11,093 nt of DNA from Sporisorium sorghi (GCA_023212695.1 JALCCG010000456.1:1-11093), one strand, 5' to 3'. Counted from the stretch's first letter, positions 1 through 8,628 are shown. Numbers and translations: made by a program. The notes: a model not told the origin generated them from the sequence alone.

Positions 1-73
<73 letters not shown>
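1..73. repeat. Poly(A) homopolymer, at least 73 nt
   Basis: The window opens with 73 consecutive A residues and the run may continue to the left. It lies just upstream of the C-rich, ATG-free leader of the Spa2-like gene. Three readings are possible: a very long poly(dA:dT) promoter tract, the tail of a retroposed sequence lying to the left, or an assembly artefact, since homopolymers this long are error-prone. The sequence alone cannot separate them. Confidence 0.9.
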
Positions 74-74
<1 letters not shown>

Positions 75-604
75 CCAAATTTCCGCCGACGACGCCCGCT
101 GCTCTCTGCCTCCTGCCTTCCTGATTCCAGCTTTGCTCGCTCGCACTTTCGCCTCTTGCTTGCAACTTGCTCGCCTCCCACCATCCGTCATTTCATTTTC
201 GATTCGGACCTCCTGTTTCACGTCCTCTCTCCATATCACGCAGCGTGCCGCACACATCAGCATCACGGCCGCCTCGGTCAATCCACTCCTTCCTGGGATC
301 CATCCTCTCGACAACGACAACGACGACTCGTGTCCATCCGCATCCCCGCGTTGCTGCAAACGTCCTTTTCGAATTACGAGTTACAGTAAATTTACCAGGT
401 CCACATCCGCGTGCCAGCACAGCACATTGCAACTCACACTTGAAGTACCACCACGCTGCGACGGCACATCCGATCTTAATACGGACGCTGCATCGTTTCG
501 AGGCAATAACGGCCTCCGAACGTAATCACACACGCTAGGAGCACGGAATCTTGCTCCCTTTCCCCTTGCTCGGTGTGGGAAAGTGATTCATCGGCGTGTC
601 CGTC
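74..604 (+). promoter_or_regulatory. Long ATG-free 5' leader/promoter of the Spa2-like gene
   Basis: These 531 nt contain no ATG on the plus strand, although several would be expected by chance, and they are C-rich and G-poor on the coding strand. That is what a transcribed leader under selection against upstream starts looks like. The next ATG is the proposed start at 605. An in-frame TGA lies at 584-586, so the reading frame does not extend upstream. I see no convincing TATA box or intron here. The transcription start cannot be placed from sequence; the leader may occupy all or only part of the stretch. Confidence 0.5.
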
Positions 605-3600
605 ATGATGCCCATGCAAGCACCGCCTCAACCACCGCATCAGCATTTCAACTCAAATCCAATCTCAGCTCCGTCCAGCATCAACGGCAGACCAGCGCCA
701 GGCGCAAGCAGCAGATATAATCCCCCCAACGCTGCACCAGCCATGGGCTTCTATCCTCCCAACGGTCTCGGTGGAGGCGCTTCTCACGATTCCTACTCGT
801 CATCCCTAGCGCAGTCGACCGCATCACCAAAACCTACATTCTCTTCTTTGCCACTCGATGCACCGGCCATCCAGCTCCAGGACGCTCCGCTCGCCAGTCC
901 CAATTCGCTCAACGCCAACGCCAACACCACCACCAACAACAACAACAACCAAGATGCTTCCTTTGCCTCTTCCTCCAGCTCCTCTCAACCATCCGGCTCA
1001 AGATTCCGCCGTGCGAGACCCGACACCGAAGAGATCAAACGCGTCGGCCGTTCACACTACGTCGAGCTGCTTGGCTTCCTCCGGAGCCACCTCGTCAAAG
1101 TCGAGCAGACTGCACCGCGCTCCAACGCACGTGAGAAACTCACGCGTCTCAGCAAGCAGCAGTTCACCGAGCTCTCCACAGACGTCTACGATGAACTCAT
1201 GAGGCGTCAGAACAATGCAAAGAATGGCAGCAGCCAACCCTTCCTCGCTGTCCGCGACGAGTTCCATCCCAAACGCAACCAGGCCAGACAGAAGCTCGCC
1301 ACCTTGCCCAAGAATCGCTTCAAGGATCTCGCCTCGGATGTCTTTTTCGAGCTCGAGCGCAGATTCCCAGAACTCAAGCAAGAGTTTCGTCCAGAAGCCA
1401 TCGCTCGTGAAAAGGAGCGCCAAGACCAGATGCGTCGCGAGGCAGAAGCGGCATTGCAACGAAACGACTCGGTAGGCCAACCGCAGCCATCTACGTCGGA
1501 CCGTATCGTACCTGCCAAGAGCACGCTCGTCGAAGAGGACATTGCCGTGCCCTACTCGGCCAACGGCTCCAAACTCGGCGGCCACCGCAGCAATGACAAT
1601 GACGCCTTTTCAGAACGCGTCTCTTCTCCTTTGCGCGACTCGACCGGCTCCAACGGCGTCAACGGCATCGCGGATAACCGCAGCACAATGTACAGCCAAG
1701 CCAGCAGCATAGGAACTGGCTTCTTCAACGGCTACACGGCCAGCATCGCAAGTCCCAATCTGGGCCGTGGCAGCGCTTTTGAGCTGTCGGATGCCTCGAC
1801 GACCGCCATGGAAAAGATGCGATCCGACTACGAGCTTCGCATCGCCAAGCTTCAGCAGCAGGTCAGCTCGCTCGAATCCCAAATCGCAGATGCAGGTCCT
1901 CGCGCGCGCAAGGCAGACGAGCTTGCCGGTCGCAACCAAGAGCTCGATCGACAACTCACACAACTGCGCACTGAGCTCGACGAAGCAAAGTCAAAGCATC
2001 AGGATGACCGCGAGCTCCATCGCACCTTGACCGCCAAGCACGAGTCGGAGCTCGACTCGGTCAAGAGACAGTTGCTCGAAAGAGAGCAAGTGGGCGGCCA
2101 CGCCGACTTTGGAGCGTTGCTAAAGGAGCACGCGCAGCAGTCCGAAGTGGTCGACGAGCTCAAGCAAGAAGTCAGCAACCTGCTCGAAGAGCTGCGTGAG
2201 CTCTCGGCTCGCAACGACGAGATGCAGGCGGACAGGGACAACGACATTGTGGTCATCAAGGACCTCAACGCGCAGATGGCCAATTACAAGCGTCTCTACG
2301 AGACGGCCAAGACGGAACTGCGCAATCTCAAAGCCACCTCGCAGCTCTACGTCCAGCCACCCAAAGCCGACGACTTTTTGCCCGCCTCTGAAAAGGGTGC
2401 CATCGCCGACGTCAACCTCACCGCCTTCCAGAGCTCCATCGACGAGCTCCTGGCAGCTGCACGATCCAAGACGCCGGGCAACGTGCTGCTTTCGATGAAG
2501 ACGGTGGTGCTCTCGACGACGCTCGTGACGGATGATGTGGCCAAGTACCAACAGATCCCTGCCAACCTGGCCGAGCTCTCGCACGAGGACCAGGAGCAGC
2601 TCATGGCGCTCAAGTCCAAGTGCTCGGCGACGCTCAACAATTTGATGACGGCGTGCCGCAACCACGCGTCGTCGCACGGCCTGTCGCCGGTGAGCTTGCT
2701 GGATGCGGCTGCAAGCCACGTGTCGGCGACGATTGTGGATCTGGTCAAGCTGCTCAAGGTGCGCAAGGCGAGCAAGACCGAGACGGACGAGTTCCAGGCC
2801 AAGTTTGGCGAGGAAACGACCATGGCGGCGCGATTGAAGCCACTGCACATCAATGCGCAGGCGGCAAATCGGGAAGCGAGCGCGACGCTCTCACCCAACA
2901 CGGCCAACTCGTACAGCTTTGCCAGCCTCAATCCTGGCGACGATCGATTCTCGCCTCGCATCCGCAACAGCCCCACGATGGGTCGGTACTCGCCTATCGG
3001 GTACAAGGCCGAGACGATCCGCAAGGATTCGGGCGGAGACCAGCAGTGGCGCAGCCGTGCGACGTCGATTTCGTCGGTGGGGAGCGCCAACGCGAGCACG
3101 CCCAACATGGCCAACATGCCCGAGATGCCCAACTTGCACGGAGCCAAGCGGTTCGTGAGCGATTCGTCGTCTTCGGCGCTTGCAGCTGGCAGGACAACCA
3201 GTGGAGCCGTGTCGCCATCGCCGCTGTCGAGCGACAGCCAAGTGCAGAGGTCCGAGACGTACGACAGCTTGCAGACGGTGACGTCGGCGAGTGGGAGTGG
3301 GTTTGGAAGCCAGAATGGCGAGGAGAACTGGTCGGAGCTGCGCAACTACATTGAGGTGCAGACCGAGGCGATCGTGCACTCGATCCAGGCGCTGCTCTCT
3401 GCGATCCGCGAAGGTGCGCAGGGAGTGCAGCTGAGCGAGAACCTGACGCAGATCACGACGATCGTGTCGTCGATTGTGGCCATCTCGAAGGGCAACTTGC
3501 CGGCCAAGAGCAAGGCCGAGGGCGAGAGGATCCTGGACGAATTGACGGACAACTGCGAAAAGCTGAGCGAGATGCAGAGTCATGAGACGTTTGACAAGAG

Positions 3601-3694
3601 CACCAAGTCGATCATGGCGAGCGCATCGTATGGAGTGGCCAAGGGGTTGAAGGCGCTCAATGCGTTGTTCAACGATGCGGATCTGTCGCAGTAG
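605..3694 (+). CDS. SPA2: Spa2-like polarisome scaffold protein
   Basis: The product is 1,029 aa, counted from the first ATG at 605; ATGs at 608 and 614 are alternatives, and the GTG at 596 is not a plausible fungal start. Visible parts, in order: a Pro/Ser/Asn-rich disordered N-terminus; two tandem Spa2-homology (GIT/Spa2 SHD) repeats at about residues 151-201 and 213-261, each ending in a 'LSTDVYDELMRR'-type helix; a Ser/Asn-rich linker; a long coiled coil at about 402-582; a conserved helical block at about 586-725; a second Ser-rich linker; and a C-terminal helical domain at about 908-1029, of the kind shared with animal GIT proteins. In yeasts and filamentous fungi Spa2 sits at sites of polarized growth and tethers formin, other polarisome subunits and MAP-kinase-kinases; the SHD repeats are the partner-binding region. 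No intron is needed. The domain order fits full-length Spa2, so the family call is strong; the exact N-terminus is less certain. Confidence 0.92.
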   Translation: MMPMQAPPQPPHQHFNSNPISAPSSINGRPAPGASSRYNPPNAAPAMGFYPPNGLGGGASHDSYSSSLAQSTASPKPTFSSLPLDAPAIQLQDAPLASPNSLNANANTTTNNNNNQDASFASSSSSSQPSGSRFRRARPDTEEIKRVGRSHYVELLGFLRSHLVKVEQTAPRSNAREKLTRLSKQQFTELSTDVYDELMRRQNNAKNGSSQPFLAVRDEFHPKRNQARQKLATLPKNRFKDLASDVFFELERRFPELKQEFRPEAIAREKERQDQMRREAEAALQRNDSVGQPQPSTSDRIVPAKSTLVEEDIAVPYSANGSKLGGHRSNDNDAFSERVSSPLRDSTGSNGVNGIADNRSTMYSQASSIGTGFFNGYTASIASPNLGRGSAFELSDASTTAMEKMRSDYELRIAKLQQQVSSLESQIADAGPRARKADELAGRNQELDRQLTQLRTELDEAKSKHQDDRELHRTLTAKHESELDSVKRQLLEREQVGGHADFGALLKEHAQQSEVVDELKQEVSNLLEELRELSARNDEMQADRDNDIVVIKDLNAQMANYKRLYETAKTELRNLKATSQLYVQPPKADDFLPASEKGAIADVNLTAFQSSIDELLAAARSKTPGNVLLSMKTVVLSTTLVTDDVAKYQQIPANLAELSHEDQEQLMALKSKCSATLNNLMTACRNHASSHGLSPVSLLDAAASHVSATIVDLVKLLKVRKASKTETDEFQAKFGEETTMAARLKPLHINAQAANREASATLSPNTANSYSFASLNPGDDRFSPRIRNSPTMGRYSPIGYKAETIRKDSGGDQQWRSRATSISSVGSANASTPNMANMPEMPNLHGAKRFVSDSSSSALAAGRTTSGAVSPSPLSSDSQVQRSETYDSLQTVTSASGSGFGSQNGEENWSELRNYIEVQTEAIVHSIQALLSAIREGAQGVQLSENLTQITTIVSSIVAISKGNLPAKSKAEGERILDELTDNCEKLSEMQSHETFDKSTKSIMASASYGVAKGLKALNALFNDADLSQ

Positions 3695-3720
3695 CAAGCG
3701 CGAATATTGTATACAGAAGA

Positions 3721-3741
3721 CACACGCACACGCACACACGC
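3721..3741. repeat. (CA)n-like microsatellite in the Spa2 3' region
   Basis: An imperfect CACACG/CACA run begins 26 nt after the Spa2 stop codon, probably within the 3' UTR. Confidence 0.7.
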
Positions 3742-4288
3742 CTGTGCTAGAGGTCAAAACGATACCCCATCAGAAGTAAACTAAATTACTTCTTGTCTGT
3801 CAGGCGCCTGCTTGGCGAATGGGAACTGGTGTTGAGATGAAGCTGTTTCCGACTGCGCTGCGTTGCGCTGAATCGAGTCCCGAGATGAAACGGAAGAACG
3901 GCAATGCAGCTTGGCCTCGAACTTTGTTTCCTGACGTGCTTCGGTGGGGGTGCAATGTCCGCTCGCGAGCAGGATCCGCAGACTGCAGCAAGCATTGCAT
4001 CGCCGCGCAATTCAAGAACCAGGGTCTTCGAAGTCAGTTGGGCTTCTCTGCAACATCGAACATGCGACGCACCAAGGATCTGGGAAGAGATGCTGTCGCT
4101 GCTGCTGTTAGAGGGAACAAGACCTTTGAAGAGGCACAGCGCGGCGCCAAAGAAGCCCGTTGACAGAGCCGGAACCTTTTTTTTTTTTTCCCATTAAAAA
4201 TAAAATCGCATTTTCGGGAGGTGACGTCGCGATGGGGCCACCAGCATCGGAGGCGATCCGGGCGTCGGGTCGATGCAGCCACGCCAAC

Positions 4289-4338
4289 AAAAAAAAAAAA
4301 AAAAAAAAGAAAGAAAGAAAAAGAAAGAAAAAGAAAAG
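4289..4338. repeat. A20 homopolymer followed by GAAA-rich purine tract
   Basis: Twenty A residues (4289-4308) run directly into GAAA/GAAAAA repeats up to about 4338. All 50 bases are purines on the plus strand. A T13 run lies about 100 bp upstream (4177-4189). The tracts may keep the promoter region nucleosome-free, but could equally be neutral microsatellites. Confidence 0.8.
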
Positions 4339-4729
4339 CAGGCACCGGGAGAGTCAGCAGTGCTGTGGTTGCACGCTACTCGATTACGTGTTGGTGTGCT
4401 TTCCGGAAAATTCAAGCATGGAGAAGAATGGAGAAAAAAGAAAAGCTGCGGACAGCGATCTGCAGCGCCAATTGATGCGCGACCTTCGTGCAGTTTGAAG
4501 TTTTGAAGACCGCGCACCGCTGCTTGATGGTGAGGAGTGAGCGAGCAAAAAGGGGGTCAAGGTCGGATCGGATTGAGGCTCTTCTCGAGGTTGACCGTGC
4601 CGTGCCCGTTGCCCGACTGCAAAGTAATCCGCTCGTTTGGATTGCTCTATGTGGAATGACAAAAGGTGCAGGACCAGCAGGAGAATCAGCAGCAGCTGTT
4701 GGTTGACTGTAGCAAGCCACGCAGCTGCA

Positions 4730-4822
4730 GTGAGTTCTAGCTTGGCTTGCTCGAGTAAAAGAGTGAAAGAGACCACGACTGCTCGCGTGTCTCTCTCTCC
4801 TCTCTCTCTCTCTCTCTTACAG
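4730..4822 (+). other. Possible 5'-UTR intron of the zinc-finger gene (weak)
   Basis: A GTGAGT at 4730-4735 could be a 5' splice site. A 29-nt CT tract at 4790-4818 followed by TTACAG, ending at 4822, is an excellent polypyrimidine tract and 3' splice site, giving a 93-nt intron. I see no good branch-point match, and the CT tract could be a simple microsatellite. RNA-seq reads spanning 4729/4823 would settle it. Confidence 0.25.
4790..4818. repeat. CT microsatellite
   Basis: A nearly pure (CT)n tract of 29 nt with one CC interruption. It may serve as the polypyrimidine tract of a 3' splice site (TTACAG follows) or as a pyrimidine-rich initiator region. Confidence 0.8.
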
Positions 4823-4823
4823 C

Positions 4824-4844
4824 ATGCAACTCAGCTCGACTTGA
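4824..4844 (+). other. Single 6-codon uORF in the leader of the zinc-finger gene
   Basis: ATG at 4824 opens a six-codon frame (M-Q-L-S-S-T) that stops at TGA 4842-4844. It begins two bases after the candidate 3' splice AG and is the last ATG before the 667-nt ATG-free leader. It matters only if the transcript starts upstream of it, which is unknown. Confidence 0.3.
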
Positions 4845-4860
4845 CGAGGATTCCTCCACC

Positions 4861-4890
<30 letters not shown>
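4861..4890. repeat. TTTTTA hexanucleotide repeat
   Basis: Four TTTTTA units are followed by TTTTA, giving an AT-only tract in otherwise GC-rich sequence. It could be a nucleosome-excluding promoter element or a variable microsatellite in the leader. Confidence 0.8.
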
Positions 4891-4891
<1 letters not shown>

Positions 4892-4946
4892 TGGGCAGCA
4901 CAGCCGCTGTCTCTCGCGAAGGTGACAGCTCCGATAGGCACGACTT

Positions 4947-4962
4947 GAAAGAAAGAAAGAAA
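4947..4962. repeat. (GAAA)4 microsatellite
   Basis: Four perfect GAAA units occur within the leader, echoing the GAAA-rich tract at 4309-4338. Confidence 0.75.
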
Positions 4963-5440
4963 GAACAACGCAACAGCTCTCTTGCGTCTTTCAACCATCT
5001 TGACGCTCGCGGCCATTCTTCTCTCTCGCAGAAGAGCATCACCTGCTTCGGCATCGGCTCACCCATCTGCTCTTGCGGCTCGACTTGCTCAGACGGGTCC
5101 GCTTCCGACGTCGAGCGACACTGCAGACACCAGCCCAGGAGAAGACAAAGAACACTATCGGCTGTTCCCACGACGGCTCGTTCTCTCTGTCGTATAAGCA
5201 CGATCGTCGTTGCCGGGCTGCCTCACTGGATCGTCACATCGCAGCGACGGCCCCCAACAAGCGATACACGCTCTGCAACCGTCAGTTCTGGACATTTGCA
5301 CTGCCGCACAGCTTCACTTCGCCATCTACTCGTCTCTGCGCATTTTCATTGCACCACTTCGACGCCTGGTCGTCCTGGTCGACTTCTAGACAACAGCATA
5401 TAGCAGTGTTCGACGAGGCTCAACTGCACCTCGAGCTGGG

Positions 5441-5524
5441 GTAAGACATTGGTACCAGCTCGCACTTCATAACCTGCCCACCTCGACCAACTCTCCTCCG
5501 CCCACCTGCCAATGACCTCGATAG
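5441..5524 (+). other. Candidate 84-nt intron overlapping the first ATG of the zinc-finger gene
   Basis: GTAAGA at 5441-5446 is a good fungal 5' splice site. ATAAC near 5469-5473 and CCAAC near 5487-5491 are possible branch points. The stretch after them is pyrimidine-rich with no AG until the TAG at 5522-5524. Removing 5441-5524 would delete the ATG at 5512 and make the ATG at 5530, which has A at -3, the first start in frame. The open frame does not require this intron, so it is a hypothesis based on splice-signal quality. Confidence 0.35.
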
Positions 5525-6428
5525 CCAAAATGACTCCCCCGCAAAAAGACTTCATCCTCTTTGACGATCCAACACCACCCGTCCCTCGCGAAAAGGCATT
5601 GTCACCGCCATCCTCGGGCAACGAACTTCCCATCCCCAATCCATTCACAAAGCATCGCTCGCCGAGACAATCTCCCTTTGACGACGTTGCATCATCCCTG
5701 CCAAATACGCTCGACGATGCCGGTGGTCCCAGACGTAAACGTCAGAGGAGCGAGGTGTATGCTTCGTCCTCCTCCTTCTCGCGCTCCAGTCGAGAGGGTT
5801 CGTCCGGTCAGGCTTCCAGCGAGCGTATCACTCCACCCGATCCGCCCAGCGGCAACTTGGGAGCGCCCATGCACGACCTCAGCCTCGGCGAGTCAATGCC
5901 ATCACGCACCTACGACCCCAACAGTGCCAACGCTGCGCTGGCTTCTCCCAGCACTGCAGGCATGACCCGCGAGCAGCAGGAACGCGTCAAGGCACAGATC
6001 CGTGCAGAGCTTGCGGGCGTCGACACTCGAGCCTTCAAAGGTCCGCTCAGGGACATTTTGCAAAAGCACGACTATGCGCCCAGGCCCAACGACATGCAGA
6101 CCTCTCCGCTCTCCGCATCCTCCGACCCAATGCAGGCGGGCGTTGCGCCTTCGTTCAGCCTCTTTCCTGACTACGAGCTCGGCGGTCCCTCGTCGCAGCG
6201 TCAGTCAACACAGCCCATCAAGAGGGAGTCGCAGGACCGCGCCAACAACGCAGGTGACGATGACATGTCGCCACTCCCCCAGCGCCCCGCCGATCTGCGT
6301 ACACGCAGCAGCACTTTTGACGGCGGCTTTGGCGCCATGTCGTATCCACCCGCGCGTCACTCGCAAAACTATCTGCCGGACTGGGCTCGTCAGTCTCAGT
6401 CCAGTCAAACCTCTCGCGACGCCAACTC

Positions 6429-6480
<52 letters not shown>

Positions 6481-8628
6481 CACCAACACCACCAACAGCA
6501 GAGACCGCATATGCCGCCACCCCTCATGTCGCAGAGTCAACTGGCTCAGCGCGGTGGCCCAGTCTCTATGGCCTCGACCGAGAACATCGGTGCGCCTGTC
6601 AATGGCTACAGTCCAGATGCGCGAAGGCCGCTCAAGCGCGAATCAAGCGGGCTCACTGTCAGTCCTCAGGAGGCCTTTTTGGATTACGACGACGTCGAGA
6701 ATGCCTTGTCGCATTCGGGGCTTGGCAAGATGCCTAGCCTTTTCGCCACAGTGCCGCCTGGGCTGTCGGACGCAAAGCCCAGCGCACCACGCTATCCTGG
6801 CGCTCAGAGCGGCACCAGCACGCCTCGCATGACCTCGCAGCAGAATGTGCCACGCGCCAGGTCCTCCACCGGCGAACCCAGCTACGCCGCGCGGCCCGTG
6901 GCCATGAGCCGCAACGATACGGCCAGACCGCATCACTACCAGAGCCAGAAGCGGCCTGGTCCGACCGCCCAGCAGCCTGCAAGCGGACGCTCACCGTATC
7001 CTGGACAGAGCGATGGCCGTGGATCTGCCAGTCAGGAGTCGGGATCGCAAAGCAGTCTCTTCAGTCCCGTCGACAGCGGCGATACCATCTCGACGGATGA
7101 CGACGAGGACGAGCGGCCCTACTATCCGCCCAACATGCGACCCAGCATGATCCGAGGCGGGCCGAGCAGCTTGTATCTCAACTATCCCAGCAACAAGGCT
7201 GATGGACGAGTCTCTGCTTCTCCCTCGGCCATGGCGGCTCGGCCGTTCTTGGGCAAGCAGCGAACATCGAGCACGGGCAACGGCGCCTGGTCGCACGTTC
7301 GCAACGAGCCGTGGGCGTTCCGACAGGCGCACATGAACCAGCCTCGCTTTTCGGACGTCTCGGCGTCGAGCAGTGACTCGGAGGACGATCGCAGCGGCAG
7401 GAGGAGAGCATATCTGCAACGCCACGAGGCAGACTATCACTCGCGTCACGCAGCACACCCTCCCTCTTCGTCGTCACACGCGCATCCTCACTACCACCAA
7501 CACGCACACGGCCATCTCCATGGTCACGGCGGTGCTTCCAGCCATTCGCGGTCTCCGCACTCGCGCTACTCGCAGCTCGACCCACGTGCGGGTGCAGCGC
7601 ACCGCCCAAGCTTGGGTCAGCATCAGTCGTCATCCGAGGATGTCGACGATACCGACGGTCGGTACGGTCGTCCTTCGTACGCATCCAGCAGGATGGATGA
7701 TAGGGCGCCGCGAAGAAATATGCCCGGTGCGCTCAGCGGATACGGATATATCCCTGGCAGTCAGGAATCTGGGCTCAGCGTCGACGCTGCAAATGCACCA
7801 GCAGCTGGAGCGAGTCAGGACGAGCGCAGCAGCAGCAGTCCTTCCATCCGTTCATCGGCACAGGCGAGCGATAGGAGAACGAAGGGCGGAAAAGCTGCTG
7901 CTCCAGAGATCGGTGCTCCTCCGCCCTTGTTGACGGCGAGACCGCCAACGTTTGGCAGTGGCATGCTGCGGCCCGAAGCAGCCGGCTCGTCGAGCGCGCT
8001 GCCCGTCAAGGATGACAGGGTGGAGGCGAGTGGAGAGGAGGAAGAGTCTGAAACGGGGACCAACAGTGCGAGTGTCGGCGGCAACGAGTCGGATTACGAG
8101 GACTCGCTGGAGAACGCCGTGGCGGCGGCGAGCGCAAGCACCAAGAAGGCCAAGCCCAAGACGAGCAAGCCGCGCACTTCGATCAGTGGTACCAATGGTA
8201 ATGCCGCAGCTGCAACAGCAGCGTCAGCCTCGGCGGCGACGGCAGCGAATGGCAATGGCGGGAGCAGCAGCAACAGCAACAGCAACAGCACCGCCGCCCC
8301 CACCACCAAAGCAAGCGCCTTCACAGCCGCCGACGGCACGACCAAATGCGACTACGTCTCGCCCATCACGGGCATTGCGTGCCAAACCGCCTTCCATCGC
8401 CCGTACGACCTGGCGCGCCATCGCGAGACAATCCACGCGCGCGAAGAGGCCGGATTCATGCGCGAGGGCAAGCTCAAGCTCGAGGACTGCGTCGTGCTGG
8501 GCAAAGAGGTCGATCCGAAAAAGAGCACCGCCGTCGTCGAGTGGAAGTGCAAGACGTGCGGCGCTAATTTCAGTAGGAAGGATGCTATGTTGAGGCACGA
8601 GAGGTTGCGGCATAATGCTGCCAAGTAG
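5512..8628 (+). CDS. Large disordered protein with two C-terminal C2H2 zinc fingers, putative transcription factor
   Basis: The frame encodes 1,038 aa from ATG 5512, or 1,032 aa from ATG 5530, which has the better context. About 900 residues are Ser/Pro/Gln/His-rich and probably disordered. Visible parts: an NLS-like PRRKRQR at 73-79; Q17 at 307-323 followed by a His/Gln stretch; an acidic patch at 529-534; a strictly alternating His tract at 656-672; an acidic region at about 838-868; a basic, NLS-like segment at 878-888; Ala/Asn/Ser-rich runs. The C-terminus carries two fingers: C946-X10-C957-X12-H970-X4-H975, with wide Cys spacing and an FHRPYDLARH core, and classical C1013-X2-C1016-X12-H1029-X4-H1034. 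A 37-residue linker separates them. The arrangement (RPYDLxRHxxTIH finger, linker, FSRxDAxxRH finger, extreme C-terminus) recalls ascomycete Rpn4, the proteasome-gene activator, but I recall that family only roughly, so I assign no symbol. A sequence-specific nuclear regulator is likely; its targets are unknown. Three I/L-K-x-E sites (236-239, 374-377, 988-991) fit the SUMO consensus. Confidence 0.88.
6430..6480 (+). repeat. CAG trinucleotide repeat encoding Q17
   Basis: Fifteen uninterrupted CAG codons (6430-6474), then CAA and CAG, encode 17 Gln in the zinc-finger protein. The uninterrupted CAG run should be prone to length change between strains. A short His/Gln run follows to about 6501. 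Confidence 0.95.

Larger units (their letters stand above)
3695..4823. other. Intergenic region: Spa2 3' end and promoter side of the zinc-finger gene
   Basis: This 1.1-kb stretch has no gene I can support. It begins with the Spa2 3' end, including a CA-rich microsatellite at 3721-3741. It continues with mixed-composition sequence, a T13 run at 4177-4189, an A20/GAAA tract at 4289-4338 and a CT tract at 4790-4818. A CRE-like octamer TGACGTCG lies at 4222-4229 (7 of 8 matches to TGACGTCA); this may be chance. An ATG-started ORF of 114 codons at 3819-4163 has no recognisable domain and is probably noise. The promoter of the zinc-finger gene presumably lies in the right half. Confidence 0.6.
4845..5511 (+). 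promoter_or_regulatory. 667-nt ATG-free 5' leader of the zinc-finger gene
   Basis: No ATG occurs on the plus strand from 4845 to 5511, where roughly seven to ten would be expected by chance. The stretch is C/T-rich on the coding strand, like the leader of the Spa2-like gene. It includes a TTTTTA repeat at 4861-4890 and four GAAA units at 4947-4962. Open frames across it (for example 4891-5403) lack an ATG and resemble no known protein. The best reading is a long scanned 5' UTR or promoter-UTR region. Confidence 0.55.

Noticed and set aside
596..604. Upstream GTG at 596 as the start of the Spa2-like protein
   Set aside because: Nuclear fungal genes start at ATG. The first in-frame ATG after the stop at 584-586 is at 605, so the three extra residues were dropped.
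2120..3757. Long antisense ORFs (e.g. 2120-2848, 2347-3345, 2891-3757 on the minus strand)
   Set aside because: They are mirror frames of the Spa2 coding sequence in GC-rich DNA. The sense strand has clear family domains over the same bases.
3819..4163. ATG-started 114-codon ORF between the two large genes
   Set aside because: No recognisable domain, ordinary chance length for GC-rich DNA, and no skew gradient of the kind seen in the real genes.
4222..4229. CRE-like TGACGTCG as a real binding site
   Set aside because: One octamer with a mismatch in 1.1 kb is expected often enough by chance and has no second copy nearby.
4891..5403. 170-codon open frame in the leader of the zinc-finger gene
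   Set aside because: It contains no ATG and its translation is low-complexity Ser/Arg/His typical of pyrimidine-rich noncoding DNA.
7178..7684. Antisense ORFs opposite the zinc-finger gene
   Set aside because: Shadows of the His/Ser-rich coding region; no domain or plausible start.
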